Made by a program: the position numbers and the translations under genes
DNA from: Methylomonas aurea
GTDB lineage: Bacteria; Pseudomonadota; Gammaproteobacteria; Methylococcales; Methylomonadaceae
Reading direction: 5' to 3'
Assembly: GCF_024505045.1 (NCBI RefSeq)
Contig: NZ_JANIBM010000006.1
Coordinates: 143,311-207,310, forward strand
DNA length: 64,000 nucleotides
Part shown: positions 34,311 to 43,232 of the stretch, piece by piece
Layout: each line of letters opens with the position of its first letter
Numbering within the stretch: position 1 is the first letter of the stretch
The notes under the pieces: model-generated
What the model was told of the DNA's origin: nothing
The model's input: the letters and a program-made list of their open reading frames with translations, nothing else
The model's database searches: none

Positions 34311-37077
34311 CCATACCCCAGCCTTCCAGTTCCGACTGCCGTTTGACCGTAGGGACGTCCAGGTCGGTCATCCGGCCTTGGGTGCGGGTCAAGGTGTCTT
34401 GTCGGCCGCTGGAGGCCGCGCCGTATTTCTGCGGATTGAGTCGGCTGCCCGTTCCGGTGAGTTGATCCAGATTCAGCATGGAAGCGGCATTGGCGGCGGA
34501 CGGCAAATGCCCGGTCTGAGCCAGAATCGCCAACCACTCGTCGAGATTGACCTGTGTCCAGTCCACGCGGTCCAGATCTGCGACTTTAATCCCGGTACAA
34601 CTGGGAGTTTCCGGCGTCCCAAAATCCATGCCCAGCTGCGGTTTGATTTGTTCGTTGAGGATGCGCGCTAGCGGCGAGTTGTAGCAGCAGTAACTTTCCT
34701 TACGCACCCAACACACACCAGCCACCTTGCTCTCGCAATAGGTACCGAGATCCGTGCAGACTTTGAGCTGTTTCTTGGCGGCGAGTTCGTATTCTGGTTC
34801 TTCGCAGGAGTAGACGATCTGGATAATCATGATGATGATCATCACCACGGTATAGGCTGTCATCAAGGTGCTGAGCAGTTGTCCTGCCACTGCCGCGCCG
34901 CCGCCTAATTGCACACCACCCGATTGCGCGGCGGGTGTGAGATTGCCCGCCGCATCAAATGCTGCCTGACCGCCGGCACTGAACAGTGCGTTACCAGCCG
35001 CTTCGCCAAAGGTCTGGCCGATCCATTCCGCCACCGACTTCATCAATTCGCCTTTGAGTGAATCCAGTAAACCTTGCGAGGCAATGTCGCTGGTACTCAG
35101 CATGTCGGTGCCGACCAAGTTATTGACGCCCGAAGCAAAATCCGCCTGAAAACTGTTCCAGGCATCGCCGGCCAAGGTAAACGGAGTACGCATGGTTTCC
35201 CAGGCGCCCCGGAAGGCGGAGGTGCTGTCCATAGCCATGACGGCACCGTCCATCTGACTGGTGGCGATCAGCAAATCAATATATTGACCTAATCCCATGG
35301 CACCCGAGGGCGTTTCGCAGCAATCGACCAGACTGAGCGCGCCACCGACCATTTTGCAACTGGCGGGTTTGCCTTGAAATACCTGGCAGGTAGTCGGATC
35401 CTTTTGCTGCAAATCGGCATTGGCATAGTCGCACTGTAAGTCCATCGCCATTTGCTGGGCACTATTGAGTAAGGCGACCGCCTTGCTAAAATCCTGGCTC
35501 TGAGTGCGATTCACGCTGATGCACTCTTCGCCCATGCAGCGGATCGGTCCGGCGCATTGTTGTTGGGTGTTGCTTTGAATGCCGGGAATGCCCACCGTTT
35601 GCCCGCAGTCGTAGGTATCGACGCTGTCCCAGCAGGTGCCTGAGGCGAGTACACTGGTACATTGGCTTTTGATGAACGAGCAGCCTTTGGTTTCCAATGA
35701 TTCACAGGTCTTGTTGGGCATACCATTCGCAGGCGGCTCCAAACAGTGGGTGCCGGCGGTGTCGGTCCAACATTGCCCATACTGATTCAAATCGCAATGC
35801 CCTGAGGCTTGAATAGCCATGCAGGTATTGCGAATCCCTGACGAACTGGCCACCGGGGCTTGGGCCAAATCTGAGCCGCAGACCATCACTTGCGACGTGG
35901 GATCGACGTAACAGCCCGAAGCATTGGCAGGATCGTTCGTGCAACTCAATTGACTGCCAGCCTGGCAAATGCCATCGGTAATTGCATTGGCCAGGTTTTG
36001 GCAATTCGGCCCGCTCCAGCTCCATTCGTCCTGGGTGATCAGTTTCGACAGGTCATAACGCAAGCGAATTCGCGAATAACCTTCGCCGCGTCCGGACACG
36101 CGGGTTTCTTCTTTGAACACCTTGATGCCGCTACTGTTGAAGGCATACAGCACATTAGTGTTGGGATATTCGTTCCAACTGGTGTAAAGCTCGCAATCCC
36201 CGTACCAGCCACTCGACCCGGTATAGATCAATTGATTATCGTAATAGACCCGAGTGTGGTCATCGTACTTGACGTATTCCAGCGTGGCACTGGTGATGGC
36301 TTCCGGATGCAAGACCTCGTATTTGACCTGCCAGGTAAACAAGCCGCAATCGGATTCCCAATAATCATCACCGACCCTGCCGACATACAAATCCATACAG
36401 CCCGGCCCGCAACTGGAAAACCCGCCGTCGCCACTGACGAAGCGGATCAAGGGCTCGACATTGACTTGGTGAGTGGCGGTGCAGCTTTGCGGCACCGTCG
36501 GTTGCCGGAGACAAAGCTGATAATCCGGCACCCGCACCGATTGCTGGGTTTCGGTTTGGGTCGTTGTGGTCGTGCAGTCCGAGAACGACTGTGCCCATGG
36601 GGTAAAATCGGCAAACACCTGGTCGCCGGCTTGCCAGATCGGATCGGCGTGTAAGTCCGGGTGTGACTGGTGAGCGTTATCGATCAAGGTGCGATAGGCT
36701 TCACCGGTGAAGCTGGTTTCGCCGTTCAAGGCGGTCTGTGCGTCCAACCCGGCTGCGATCGTTCCGGGGTTGTTGCCATAAAGATCGGCAAAGTCTTGGG
36801 TCGTAGTCGTGGTGCTATGGGTATCCGGAAACAGGGTGCCTATGGAAATGGCGCTTTCCTGAGCCGTCCCAGGATTCAAGGTCAGCGAACCATTGCCAGT
36901 ATCGAGCGGAAACGCAAAACCGCCGAGGACTTGCTCGCCCAGTTGCTGGCCATCGCGCCCGGCCGCTTGAATCGCATCCGCCCAGGAGATACCAAACGGT
37001 GTCCAGGCCAGCGTCACGCAGAGTATCGCTGAAAGGCTTTGTGTAATTAGTGCTTGCGGTTCAAATATCTGACGCAT
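34300..37077 (-). CDS. traN: TraN-like mating-pair stabilisation protein, 925 aa
   Basis: TraN is a large Cys-rich outer-membrane protein that stabilises contact with the recipient cell. The product has an N-terminal signal sequence (hydrophobic stretch ending near WADA, about residue 33) and dozens of cysteines in a long extracellular middle region. The ATG at 37077 lies 2 nt after the traU stop. A hydrophobic stretch near residue 745-770 is present. It is the last gene of the tra operon, as in SXT/R391, where traN borders a cargo hotspot. Confidence 0.8.
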   Translation of the reverse strand: MRQIFEPQALITQSLSAILCVTLAWTPFGISWADAIQAAGRDGQQLGEQVLGGFAFPLDTGNGSLTLNPGTAQESAISIGTLFPDTHSTTTTTQDFADLYGNNPGTIAAGLDAQTALNGETSFTGEAYRTLIDNAHQSHPDLHADPIWQAGDQVFADFTPWAQSFSDCTTTTTQTETQQSVRVPDYQLCLRQPTVPQSCTATHQVNVEPLIRFVSGDGGFSSCGPGCMDLYVGRVGDDYWESDCGLFTWQVKYEVLHPEAITSATLEYVKYDDHTRVYYDNQLIYTGSSGWYGDCELYTSWNEYPNTNVLYAFNSSGIKVFKEETRVSGRGEGYSRIRLRYDLSKLITQDEWSWSGPNCQNLANAITDGICQAGSQLSCTNDPANASGCYVDPTSQVMVCGSDLAQAPVASSSGIRNTCMAIQASGHCDLNQYGQCWTDTAGTHCLEPPANGMPNKTCESLETKGCSFIKSQCTSVLASGTCWDSVDTYDCGQTVGIPGIQSNTQQQCAGPIRCMGEECISVNRTQSQDFSKAVALLNSAQQMAMDLQCDYANADLQQKDPTTCQVFQGKPASCKMVGGALSLVDCCETPSGAMGLGQYIDLLIATSQMDGAVMAMDSTSAFRGAWETMRTPFTLAGDAWNSFQADFASGVNNLVGTDMLSTSDIASQGLLDSLKGELMKSVAEWIGQTFGEAAGNALFSAGGQAAFDAAGNLTPAAQSGGVQLGGGAAVAGQLLSTLMTAYTVVMIIIMIIQIVYSCEEPEYELAAKKQLKVCTDLGTYCESKVAGVCWVRKESYCCYNSPLARILNEQIKPQLGMDFGTPETPSCTGIKVADLDRVDWTQVNLDEWLAILAQTGHLPSAANAASMLNLDQLTGTGSRLNPQKYGAASSGRQDTLTRTQGRMTDLDVPTVKRQSELEGWGMGPQ

Positions 37078-37079
37078 CG

Positions 37080-38108
37080 CTATAGGCCAACACAGCAGTC
37101 TTGAAAACGCCATAAGATGTATAGATGATCTTCACCTGGCCCTGGATACGTGCGACCCGCACCCCACTTGAAGGTGGTCTCACCAATGGCGTGATTGGAC
37201 TCGGTTTCGGCGACCGGATAAAACATCGATAGCCGGTATTGCGATTTCGGGATAAAGGGGTAGATATAGCCACCGCACAAAGCATCGTTGCCCGATGTTT
37301 TCCAGGCCAACCCGCGCCGATGCAATGACGCCGTCGCCCGCGTGGCCAACAAACTGGTAATTCTGGGATCGGTGCCGTAACTGGTCGGCGAAATGCCGGA
37401 TAAAGGATACATATGACCCCAAGCACCGGCACACCAGAACAAGGCATCCAATGGATTGCCGGTGGCCGCCGCTGCGGCATCGGCAACACATGCGGAAATG
37501 GCCACCGGATTAGCAAACAAGGCTGTTTCCGGACTGGTGAAGAATGCCAGCAAGTCGTTGTTCCAGGTGGGATCGAGTTCTGAGACGTACAACAGATCGA
37601 AATCCCGATAGCCATCACTGTTGCAACGACCATCCCAGAACAGGTCCAGCAGGATAGTCAGAGGAAAGGCAAAATAGTGGTAATTGAAAAACGACATCTC
37701 GCTGGCATCGAAGTCGGCCTTGCCGGTGGTGGCGATCAATCGCACATTTGAAGCACTGAACTTATGCCCGCCCAGCGCAGGCGAACACCAGGGATTACGA
37801 ACGATCTCGATCAACCGGGCCGGATTCCATAAGCCCATGGTCATACCGAGTTCCGGAATGTTCATGCTATCGGTACAGAAACAGAACTTCTCGTCGGTAG
37901 CGATACTCGGTACAGTGCCGCCACCCAGCGACGCCCCGGCCGCTCGAATCGGAAACAGACAGCTCCAGCAAATATCAGTGATCAGTTTGCCGGACCACAG
38001 TTCGGCGTCCGAGCACAACGGATCGACGCTATTGGTGGTGTCGGCATAAAGCGGGGTTGCCAGTGTTATCAAGCCTCCCAAAACCCAAGGGAAAACGAAT
38101 CGTTTCAT
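37080..38108 (-). CDS. traU: TraU-like conjugal transfer protein, 342 aa
   Basis: TraU is a periplasmic protein needed for DNA transfer in F-type systems. An N-terminal signal peptide is present (to about YADTT, residue 22-26). The pattern ICWSCLFPIRAAG and later cysteines (CSPAL, CNSDG) and WNNDLLAFFTSPE are typical of TraU. GGGAG lies before the ATG at 38108, whose ATGA overlaps the stop of the TrbC/TraW gene. It lies between traW and traN in the standard order. Confidence 0.85.
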   Translation of the reverse strand: MKRFVFPWVLGGLITLATPLYADTTNSVDPLCSDAELWSGKLITDICWSCLFPIRAAGASLGGGTVPSIATDEKFCFCTDSMNIPELGMTMGLWNPARLIEIVRNPWCSPALGGHKFSASNVRLIATTGKADFDASEMSFFNYHYFAFPLTILLDLFWDGRCNSDGYRDFDLLYVSELDPTWNNDLLAFFTSPETALFANPVAISACVADAAAAATGNPLDALFWCAGAWGHMYPLSGISPTSYGTDPRITSLLATRATASLHRRGLAWKTSGNDALCGGYIYPFIPKSQYRLSMFYPVAETESNHAIGETTFKWGAGRTYPGPGEDHLYILWRFQDCCVGL

Positions 38109-39304
38109 GATCGCTCTCCCGAAGAGACAGGCAGTTTTCGTTCATGAACCACTAAGTGGTTACCGGATTGTTCGACGATAGCCGGTACTTGCTGTAATTG
38201 AAAACGACTGCGCACATCCGGCGTCAGTAGATACACCGGTGCCTGTAACGCGGTTTCCAAACGTTGCAAGCTGTCCCACCCGGACTGGCGCGGCAGCGAC
38301 GTGGCCAAATACATCACCCGAGCCTGTTTGTTCTGGCAGGACTGATGTTGAATCAGCTCAACTTGTGCCGGCACAGTGGCATCGAACACCTTCAGGCATA
38401 GGCCAAACGGTATCTTATCCAAGGGATTGACGGTTTGTCCTGCTCGGATGATCAGTTGACCATTTGGTGCCGTCAGATCGCGCGGGGCGGTGATGGTCAG
38501 ATCCACGCTCCGATCACGATCGGCCTGAGCCACCGGCAGCACTTCGAATTTCTGCTGCTCCCAAAACCGAGCGATAGCTTGTTGCTGCTTTTGTTTCCAG
38601 TCGATGGCGGCCATCCGGCGTTTGATCTCTTCAAGCAAATCGATTTCAGCAATCTCGCCGACATCGCCCATCGTTCCCAAATCACCTTGTTTGCCGGCTT
38701 TAATCTGCTCGTCCAGCCAGGACAGACTGCTGACACCTCGAACGTGTAACCGAGATTTGCCTTCCTGTTCGACAACGATGTCCGGTACTGACGTTACCGA
38801 CCAGCGCTGAAAACGGGTGGGGTCGATCACGATGTTGGGCAGAGGATCAATGCCTTTCAACAATCGCTTGAGATCGGCCATTAACGCCGGTAGTTTTTGA
38901 CCAGGCTTTGGGCCGCGCAACACCAGCAATATGTCTTCCCGACCTGCCGATTCTTCGAAGATGCTTTTCAGTGCGGACTCACCCAGCGAGAAGGAAACAA
39001 ACAACAGCGTGAGTGGCTTGTTCGAAATGGATGTCGGCTGGACGTTTTCCGATCCAGTCGATAGCGCCTCTGTTTGGATCGCTTGCGACGCTTCCAACAC
39101 TTGTTGCGCCTGGCGTTTCACGTCCAACTGTTCAGATTGGCCATTCAACCAATCGGGCCTAGCCTGGCCTTCCAATGCCTGCAAAATAGCCTGAGAACGT
39201 TGCAGCCAAGCTTCTTCTGCCTGAACCGATTGCACACTGAACCAGCAAAGAAAACAGACCGCCACTTGCCGCCAACGAAATTGAGGTGGCTCAAAACAAC
39301 GCAT
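38105..39304 (-). CDS. traW: TrbC-TraW fusion protein, 399 aa
   Basis: The protein combines two F-type transfer components. Residues about 90-220 match TrbC (TLLFVSFSLGESALK, PNIVIDPTRFQRWSV, VPDIVVE). Residues about 220-390 match TraW (NPLDKIPFGLCLKVFDATVP, VPAIVEQSGNHLVVHE). An N-terminal hydrophobic segment (about 12-30) serves for export, so the protein acts in the periplasm in pilus assembly. In F these are separate genes; in SXT-like systems a fused form is known. The start at 39304 is within the end of the signal-peptidase-like gene. Confidence 0.75.
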   Translation of the reverse strand: MRCFEPPQFRWRQVAVCFLCWFSVQSVQAEEAWLQRSQAILQALEGQARPDWLNGQSEQLDVKRQAQQVLEASQAIQTEALSTGSENVQPTSISNKPLTLLFVSFSLGESALKSIFEESAGREDILLVLRGPKPGQKLPALMADLKRLLKGIDPLPNIVIDPTRFQRWSVTSVPDIVVEQEGKSRLHVRGVSSLSWLDEQIKAGKQGDLGTMGDVGEIAEIDLLEEIKRRMAAIDWKQKQQQAIARFWEQQKFEVLPVAQADRDRSVDLTITAPRDLTAPNGQLIIRAGQTVNPLDKIPFGLCLKVFDATVPAQVELIQHQSCQNKQARVMYLATSLPRQSGWDSLQRLETALQAPVYLLTPDVRSRFQLQQVPAIVEQSGNHLVVHERKLPVSSGERS

Positions 39305-39836
39305 AGGCCCGTCCAATGACTTGGTGGTCGTAGACATAGCCCCAGTAACGTGAATCGAAGCTTTTGTCGGTTTGTCCGGTTACCCAATAGGCAGCGGGTG
39401 GAATGGTTTCATGACGTTTGAATTGGGTCGCGGGCCTTTTGAGTTTCTCGGTCAACGGCAACCCATCAATGACCCGTTCACCGTTGACCGTGGTGTGCTG
39501 TGGATCGACGTGAATGGTGTCGCCGGTCACGCCGGCGGCGATTTTGACGATGATCTGCCCATCCTTAAAAAAAGGCGCCATGCGTTCGGCGCGAAAGGCA
39601 ATCAAATCGCCGCGCCAGATGTCCTTGTTGTGCGTGTCGATCAGGTAAATCCATTTGTCCGGCAGGCAGCGATCGACCTGGTCGTCGCCACCGATCAGAA
39701 AACGTTGGCCGATATAGCGCTCCACCGCTAACACCAGCAACAAGATCGGTACCGCCTTGAGTAGAAACTGGGCTAAACGCGGCCGAGAACGGAACCGTGG
39801 TTTAATCCTACGTTTAGCGTCCGGCTTGTCGAACAT
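39291..39836 (-). CDS. traF: TraF/TrhF-like S26-family signal peptidase, 181 aa
   Basis: One N-terminal membrane segment (about 23-42) precedes an S26-like periplasmic domain. RGDLIAFRA and IVKIAAGVTGD match the blocks around the catalytic Lys of TraF-type peptidases, which mature pilin or other Tra proteins. The usual serine block is not obvious; the matching place reads VDRCLPD. The start at 39836 has GGAGG 7 nt upstream and overlaps the trbI end. The upstream in-frame ATG at 39959 is rejected because it would lie inside trbI without a ribosome site. Confidence 0.7.
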   Translation of the reverse strand: MFDKPDAKRRIKPRFRSRPRLAQFLLKAVPILLLVLAVERYIGQRFLIGGDDQVDRCLPDKWIYLIDTHNKDIWRGDLIAFRAERMAPFFKDGQIIVKIAAGVTGDTIHVDPQHTTVNGERVIDGLPLTEKLKRPATQFKRHETIPPAAYWVTGQTDKSFDSRYWGYVYDHQVIGRAYALF

Positions 39837-40131
39837 AGACATCCTCCGGAGCAGCCACCACCGCCGTCGAATCGATGACCAGATAACCCGCATCACTGAG
39901 CTTTTTGGCCTGACCTTGCCAATCCTCGACGATCTTGGCCATGTGTTCCTGGCTGGCATTGGGCGGTATCGATTGAATCAGCTTGGCGCGATCAAGGACG
40001 AACACCGGTGTAACCAGATTCAGGCGCGCCAAGGGTTGTTGTAGCTGCTGTTGTGCCGCCAGCCAACCGCCGATGCCACCCAGACAAGCAGCAATTAGCG
40101 TGGTGCTGAGCCATTGCGATTTAGGATCCAT
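39814..40131 (-). CDS. trbI: TrbI-like F-type transfer protein, 105 aa
   Basis: A short inner-membrane protein: one hydrophobic segment at about 8-24, then a periplasmic helical domain with PVFVLDRAKLIQSI, as in the F-type TrbI family, which affects pilus outgrowth. The ATG at 40131 has GGAG upstream and overlaps the last codons of traC. Its neighbours on both sides are tra genes, which supports the call; sequence similarity in such small proteins is limited. Confidence 0.6.
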   Translation of the reverse strand: MDPKSQWLSTTLIAACLGGIGGWLAAQQQLQQPLARLNLVTPVFVLDRAKLIQSIPPNASQEHMAKIVEDWQGQAKKLSDAGYLVIDSTAVVAAPEDVYVRQAGR

Positions 40132-42535
40132 AGGTAATCTCCCTGGGTTTGCTGCTGCGGTTGTCGATGAGTTGTTGAATGGCATCACCCAAACTCAAGC
40201 CTTGCCGGCGGAGCTGCTTCAAGGCGTTGACGTCTTCGGGTTTGGTGGAGAACAGAATGCGTTTGTAAGGATCGACGATCAGTCGGCCGATGCCGGAACC
40301 CATCTCCGTGATGAAGAAAATCTCTGAATAGGCGCCGGGTAAGGTGTGCACGGTTTTTAGCAATTCATAGCCGCCATCCGACAACGGCAATCGACGATCC
40401 TGCTTCATGCCTTCGATGACTTCGGCTTTCTGGCCGAGCAAATACATATTCGCCGAATTCTCGACAATGGCGCGGCCGGCGGCATTGCGGTATAAGTCGT
40501 TCACCGACTGGGTGATGGTTACCGCCGCGCCACCGTATTTACGAAACCGCCGATAGCCGTGTTCCATAAACTTGGCGACATCGCCTTCGGTGAGCAAATC
40601 CCAGGCTTCGTCGATAATGACGATCTTGGGCCTGTTGCGTTCACCGAGATACATTTCCTGCTGGATCTGGTAAATCAGCTGCAGCAAGACCACCTGCTGC
40701 AGGTGCTTGCGGCCCTTGAGTTCTTCCAGTTCCAGGACGGTAAAGTCATTCGTGAACTTGGCGTTGTTCTTGCCGTTGAAGTAGCGACCGTATTCGCCTC
40801 GGGTGGTGAACGGAAACAACTGCTCGCCGACATCCTTCAAGCGTTGATCGGTTTCGGTACACAGGCATTTTGCAATGTCGTCCACCGACATGGATTGGGC
40901 TTTTTCAGTCCACAGTTGCTTCAATATCCGTTTGAGACCTGCGGTTTGAAAGTCGGTGAGTTTCTCGGTTGGCGCAGCCATTTGGCTGACCAAGCCGGCC
41001 AGCATGTCGGCTTCCTCCTCGAAGTTCTGCACGATCTCGAAAGGATTCATGCAAATCCCCGAACCGTGAGTGAATTTGACGAAATCGCCTTCCAGCACTT
41101 CACAGAGGTTTTCGTAAGATCGACCGACATCGATGGCCCAGATTTGTGCGCCCTCGGTCAGATAGCTAACGATGATCTCGTTGGTCAGAAAGGATTTGCC
41201 TTTGCCAGATTCGGCGGCGATACACAGGTTGTAATTGCCGGTGGTATCGAACAACGAGACCGCCATGTGTTCACCGTTGCGTGAGACGAAATTCAAAGTC
41301 GGCGTGCCGGTGCCCGCCCAATCGCCGAATAGCGGTAACAACGGAATCGCATGCCGGGTGGCCAAGGTGCGATAGCGTTTCAAATCAGTAATCGCCGAAC
41401 GTTCCGGCCCAAACGGCAAACAATTCAGAAAAAACGGCAGGCAGAAATACTTGTCTTCCAACAGTTGAAAACCCAGCTCCCGAAAATACACCCGCGCATT
41501 GGAGACCGCCGCCGCTTCTTCAGCTTCGTCGCAAAACAGCAGCACGCCGAAATAGGCCCGGATTGGCCGGTCGCCGTCATGGTAGGCGTCGAATAACACG
41601 TCGAAATGGTGTTTGCGTTGGACCAACACCGGCAGGAAGTGAGCAATCGGCGTATTGACCTGGTTGGTAATGAATTGCCTAACGCCTTCTTGTTTTGACC
41701 GGGTCGATTCGGCATCCGGGTAATGCAAGGTCAGACTGAGCAAAGCATTCTGGCGGATGCCACGGGTACCGGACAGAATGTCGCCCAAATAGCTTTTGGC
41801 GCTGCCGAAGTAAAAATGATCGGGTGTGCGTTTGGCGGATAGTGTCTTGACGCGCTTATGTCCCAGCCACAGACCTTTTTCATCGAGTTCGAGGGCGTTG
41901 TCGTAATCCAGCAATTGGTCGCGGATCAGTTGGGTCGGATCGCATTCGGGTACCACCCGATCTTTCCAGCCGGCATCGGGCTGCCAGTTGAGAATCGTGT
42001 TCAGAATGCGCACATACTGATCGGCGCCCAATAGTTCCGGATACAGGCCGATGGTCGACAGCGATTGCTGCGTGGCCATTTGCAATTCGCTGGCACGACG
42101 GATGTCTTGTTCACTGGGTCTTGGATAGGCCATCGGCAATTTGACCGTGACCAGAATATGACTGCGCCGCAGGCGTGCTCCGGAGATCGCTTCCGGCGGT
42201 TTGGTGGTGCCTTGCCGCAAGAACTCGATACTGGCTTGGGTCATGGTTTTATAGGTCGGTTTTTGCTGTTTCAAACGCCGGGTTTGCATGATGGCCAGCG
42301 ATTCCTCGATGTCCGGTGAGGTCCACAGTGACACTTGTAAGAGCGTTTCCGGCGGCCAGTCCTGATTCAGTAAAACGTTGACCCGAGCCGACACGCTGGC
42401 ATCGGCGCCGGTCATCGGCCGGCACAGAAAGCCGAAGCCAATACTGCTATCGGCCATCAGAAACAGATGATGGTCGTATTCGTAGGCCAGTACCGTGAAC
42501 AACTGATCGGCACGTTGGCGTTGCGAGTTAGTCAT
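40121..42535 (-). CDS. traC: TraC-like VirB4-type pilus assembly ATPase, 804 aa
   Basis: TraC is the VirB4-type ATPase that powers pilus assembly at the inner membrane. Walker A AESGKGKS is at about 440-450 and Walker B IVIIDEAWDLL at about 637-646, with VTITQSVNDL beyond. The length matches TraC. The ATG at 42535 is chosen because it forms an ATGA overlap with the RRXRR-like gene and has GAGG 9 nt upstream. The N-terminal 300 residues are the TraC-specific domain. Confidence 0.9.
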   Translation of the reverse strand: MTNSQRQRADQLFTVLAYEYDHHLFLMADSSIGFGFLCRPMTGADASVSARVNVLLNQDWPPETLLQVSLWTSPDIEESLAIMQTRRLKQQKPTYKTMTQASIEFLRQGTTKPPEAISGARLRRSHILVTVKLPMAYPRPSEQDIRRASELQMATQQSLSTIGLYPELLGADQYVRILNTILNWQPDAGWKDRVVPECDPTQLIRDQLLDYDNALELDEKGLWLGHKRVKTLSAKRTPDHFYFGSAKSYLGDILSGTRGIRQNALLSLTLHYPDAESTRSKQEGVRQFITNQVNTPIAHFLPVLVQRKHHFDVLFDAYHDGDRPIRAYFGVLLFCDEAEEAAAVSNARVYFRELGFQLLEDKYFCLPFFLNCLPFGPERSAITDLKRYRTLATRHAIPLLPLFGDWAGTGTPTLNFVSRNGEHMAVSLFDTTGNYNLCIAAESGKGKSFLTNEIIVSYLTEGAQIWAIDVGRSYENLCEVLEGDFVKFTHGSGICMNPFEIVQNFEEEADMLAGLVSQMAAPTEKLTDFQTAGLKRILKQLWTEKAQSMSVDDIAKCLCTETDQRLKDVGEQLFPFTTRGEYGRYFNGKNNAKFTNDFTVLELEELKGRKHLQQVVLLQLIYQIQQEMYLGERNRPKIVIIDEAWDLLTEGDVAKFMEHGYRRFRKYGGAAVTITQSVNDLYRNAAGRAIVENSANMYLLGQKAEVIEGMKQDRRLPLSDGGYELLKTVHTLPGAYSEIFFITEMGSGIGRLIVDPYKRILFSTKPEDVNALKQLRRQGLSLGDAIQQLIDNRSSKPREITYGS

Positions 42536-42789
42536 GGTGCGTGATCCTCTTCGTAAATTTTCTGCAAGGCTTCGGCTGGGTATTCCGGATTTAAACGAAT
42601 CGTAAAGGGATGCCGGCAAACGCGAACCGCACGTTTTTTGCGTGATAACTGCCGGGCTCTGGCCGGATGGCAAGGGTTGATTGGCTGGCCGTTGACGTCT
42701 TGGACCCTGACGGTCCGCTTATCGTGTGCCAATGAAGCAAGGCGGCGGTTGCCCGCCGCAGTCTCGGTATCAATAATTGAACCGGTCAT
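42532..42789 (-). CDS. Orphan RRXRR/PLMP-like small protein, 85 aa
   Basis: Residues 29-66 resemble the RRXRR domain, the PLMP domain at the N-terminus of IscB-type nucleases: a VQDVNGQPINPCHPARARQL stretch, then a basic segment and RHPFTIRLN. Usually this domain precedes a RuvC/HNH nuclease, but here the protein stops after it. The gene lies between traA and traC, 11 bp after traA, and overlaps traC by ATGA, so it is translated with the transfer genes. This position suggests that it has been recruited as part of the transfer operon. It may bind nucleic acid; no active site is present. The family call comes from pattern memory. Confidence 0.6.
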   Translation of the reverse strand: MTGSIIDTETAAGNRRLASLAHDKRTVRVQDVNGQPINPCHPARARQLSRKKRAVRVCRHPFTIRLNPEYPAEALQKIYEEDHAP

Positions 42790-42800
42790 CGTGGTAAGGC

Positions 42801-43100
42801 CTAAATCGTGGCAGTCACGATATTGGTGATAATGGTCGGTGCCGCAAACAGGCCGACACCACTGGCAATCCCCAGCACAAAGCCCATGATGCTGCCGCGT
42901 ACGACACCGGCGACCAGGCCGACGATGACGAACACGATGGCAATGATCCGACCAAGCAAGCCTTCAACCCAGCCAGTGAGCAAGGTCCAGACGGTGTTGA
43001 ACTCGGTACCGCCGGTACCGGCCATGGCATCATTGGCCATCAACATAAACAATAACGATGCCAGGGCCATCAAGACCCCGCTTCGATTTGACGCTTTCAT
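42801..43100 (-). CDS. traA: TraA-like conjugative pilin, 99 aa
   Basis: The ATG at 43100 has GAGGA 9 nt upstream; the ATG at 43115 contains that site and is rejected. A signal peptide ends at ANDAMA (residue 27). The mature protein of about 72 residues has two hydrophobic segments separated by a short polar turn (VVRGS), the usual layout of F-type pilin inserted in the inner membrane before assembly. It lies between traV and traC. Three conserved hairpins lie just upstream and may set its high expression. Confidence 0.8.
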   Translation of the reverse strand: MKASNRSGVLMALASLLFMLMANDAMAGTGGTEFNTVWTLLTGWVEGLLGRIIAIVFVIVGLVAGVVRGSIMGFVLGIASGVGLFAAPTIITNIVTATI

Positions 43101-43126
43101 CAAAAATATCCTCATTCAGGTTAAGA

Positions 43127-43232
43127 GACGGTTGCCCGTCGAATCTCGGAGGGTTAGTCCGGCAGGTTTTAAGCGGTTGTCCGCTCAGTCTCGCAGGGTG
43201 TGTGGGACCTGCGGTTAAATGGGTTGCCCCAT
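43127..43232 (-). promoter_or_regulatory. Three evenly spaced hairpins with GNRA-like loops before traA
   Basis: Each hairpin has a 5-bp stem and 4-nt loop: GACGG-TTGC-CCGTC (43127-43140), AGCGG-TTGT-CCGCT (43172-43185) and ATGGG-TTGC-CCCAT (43219-43232), at 45 and 47 bp intervals. Stem bases change in pairs. In the transcript (minus strand) the loops read GCAA, ACAA and GCAA. The first lies 27 nt before the traA start and the last reaches the traV stop. Confidence 0.65.
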
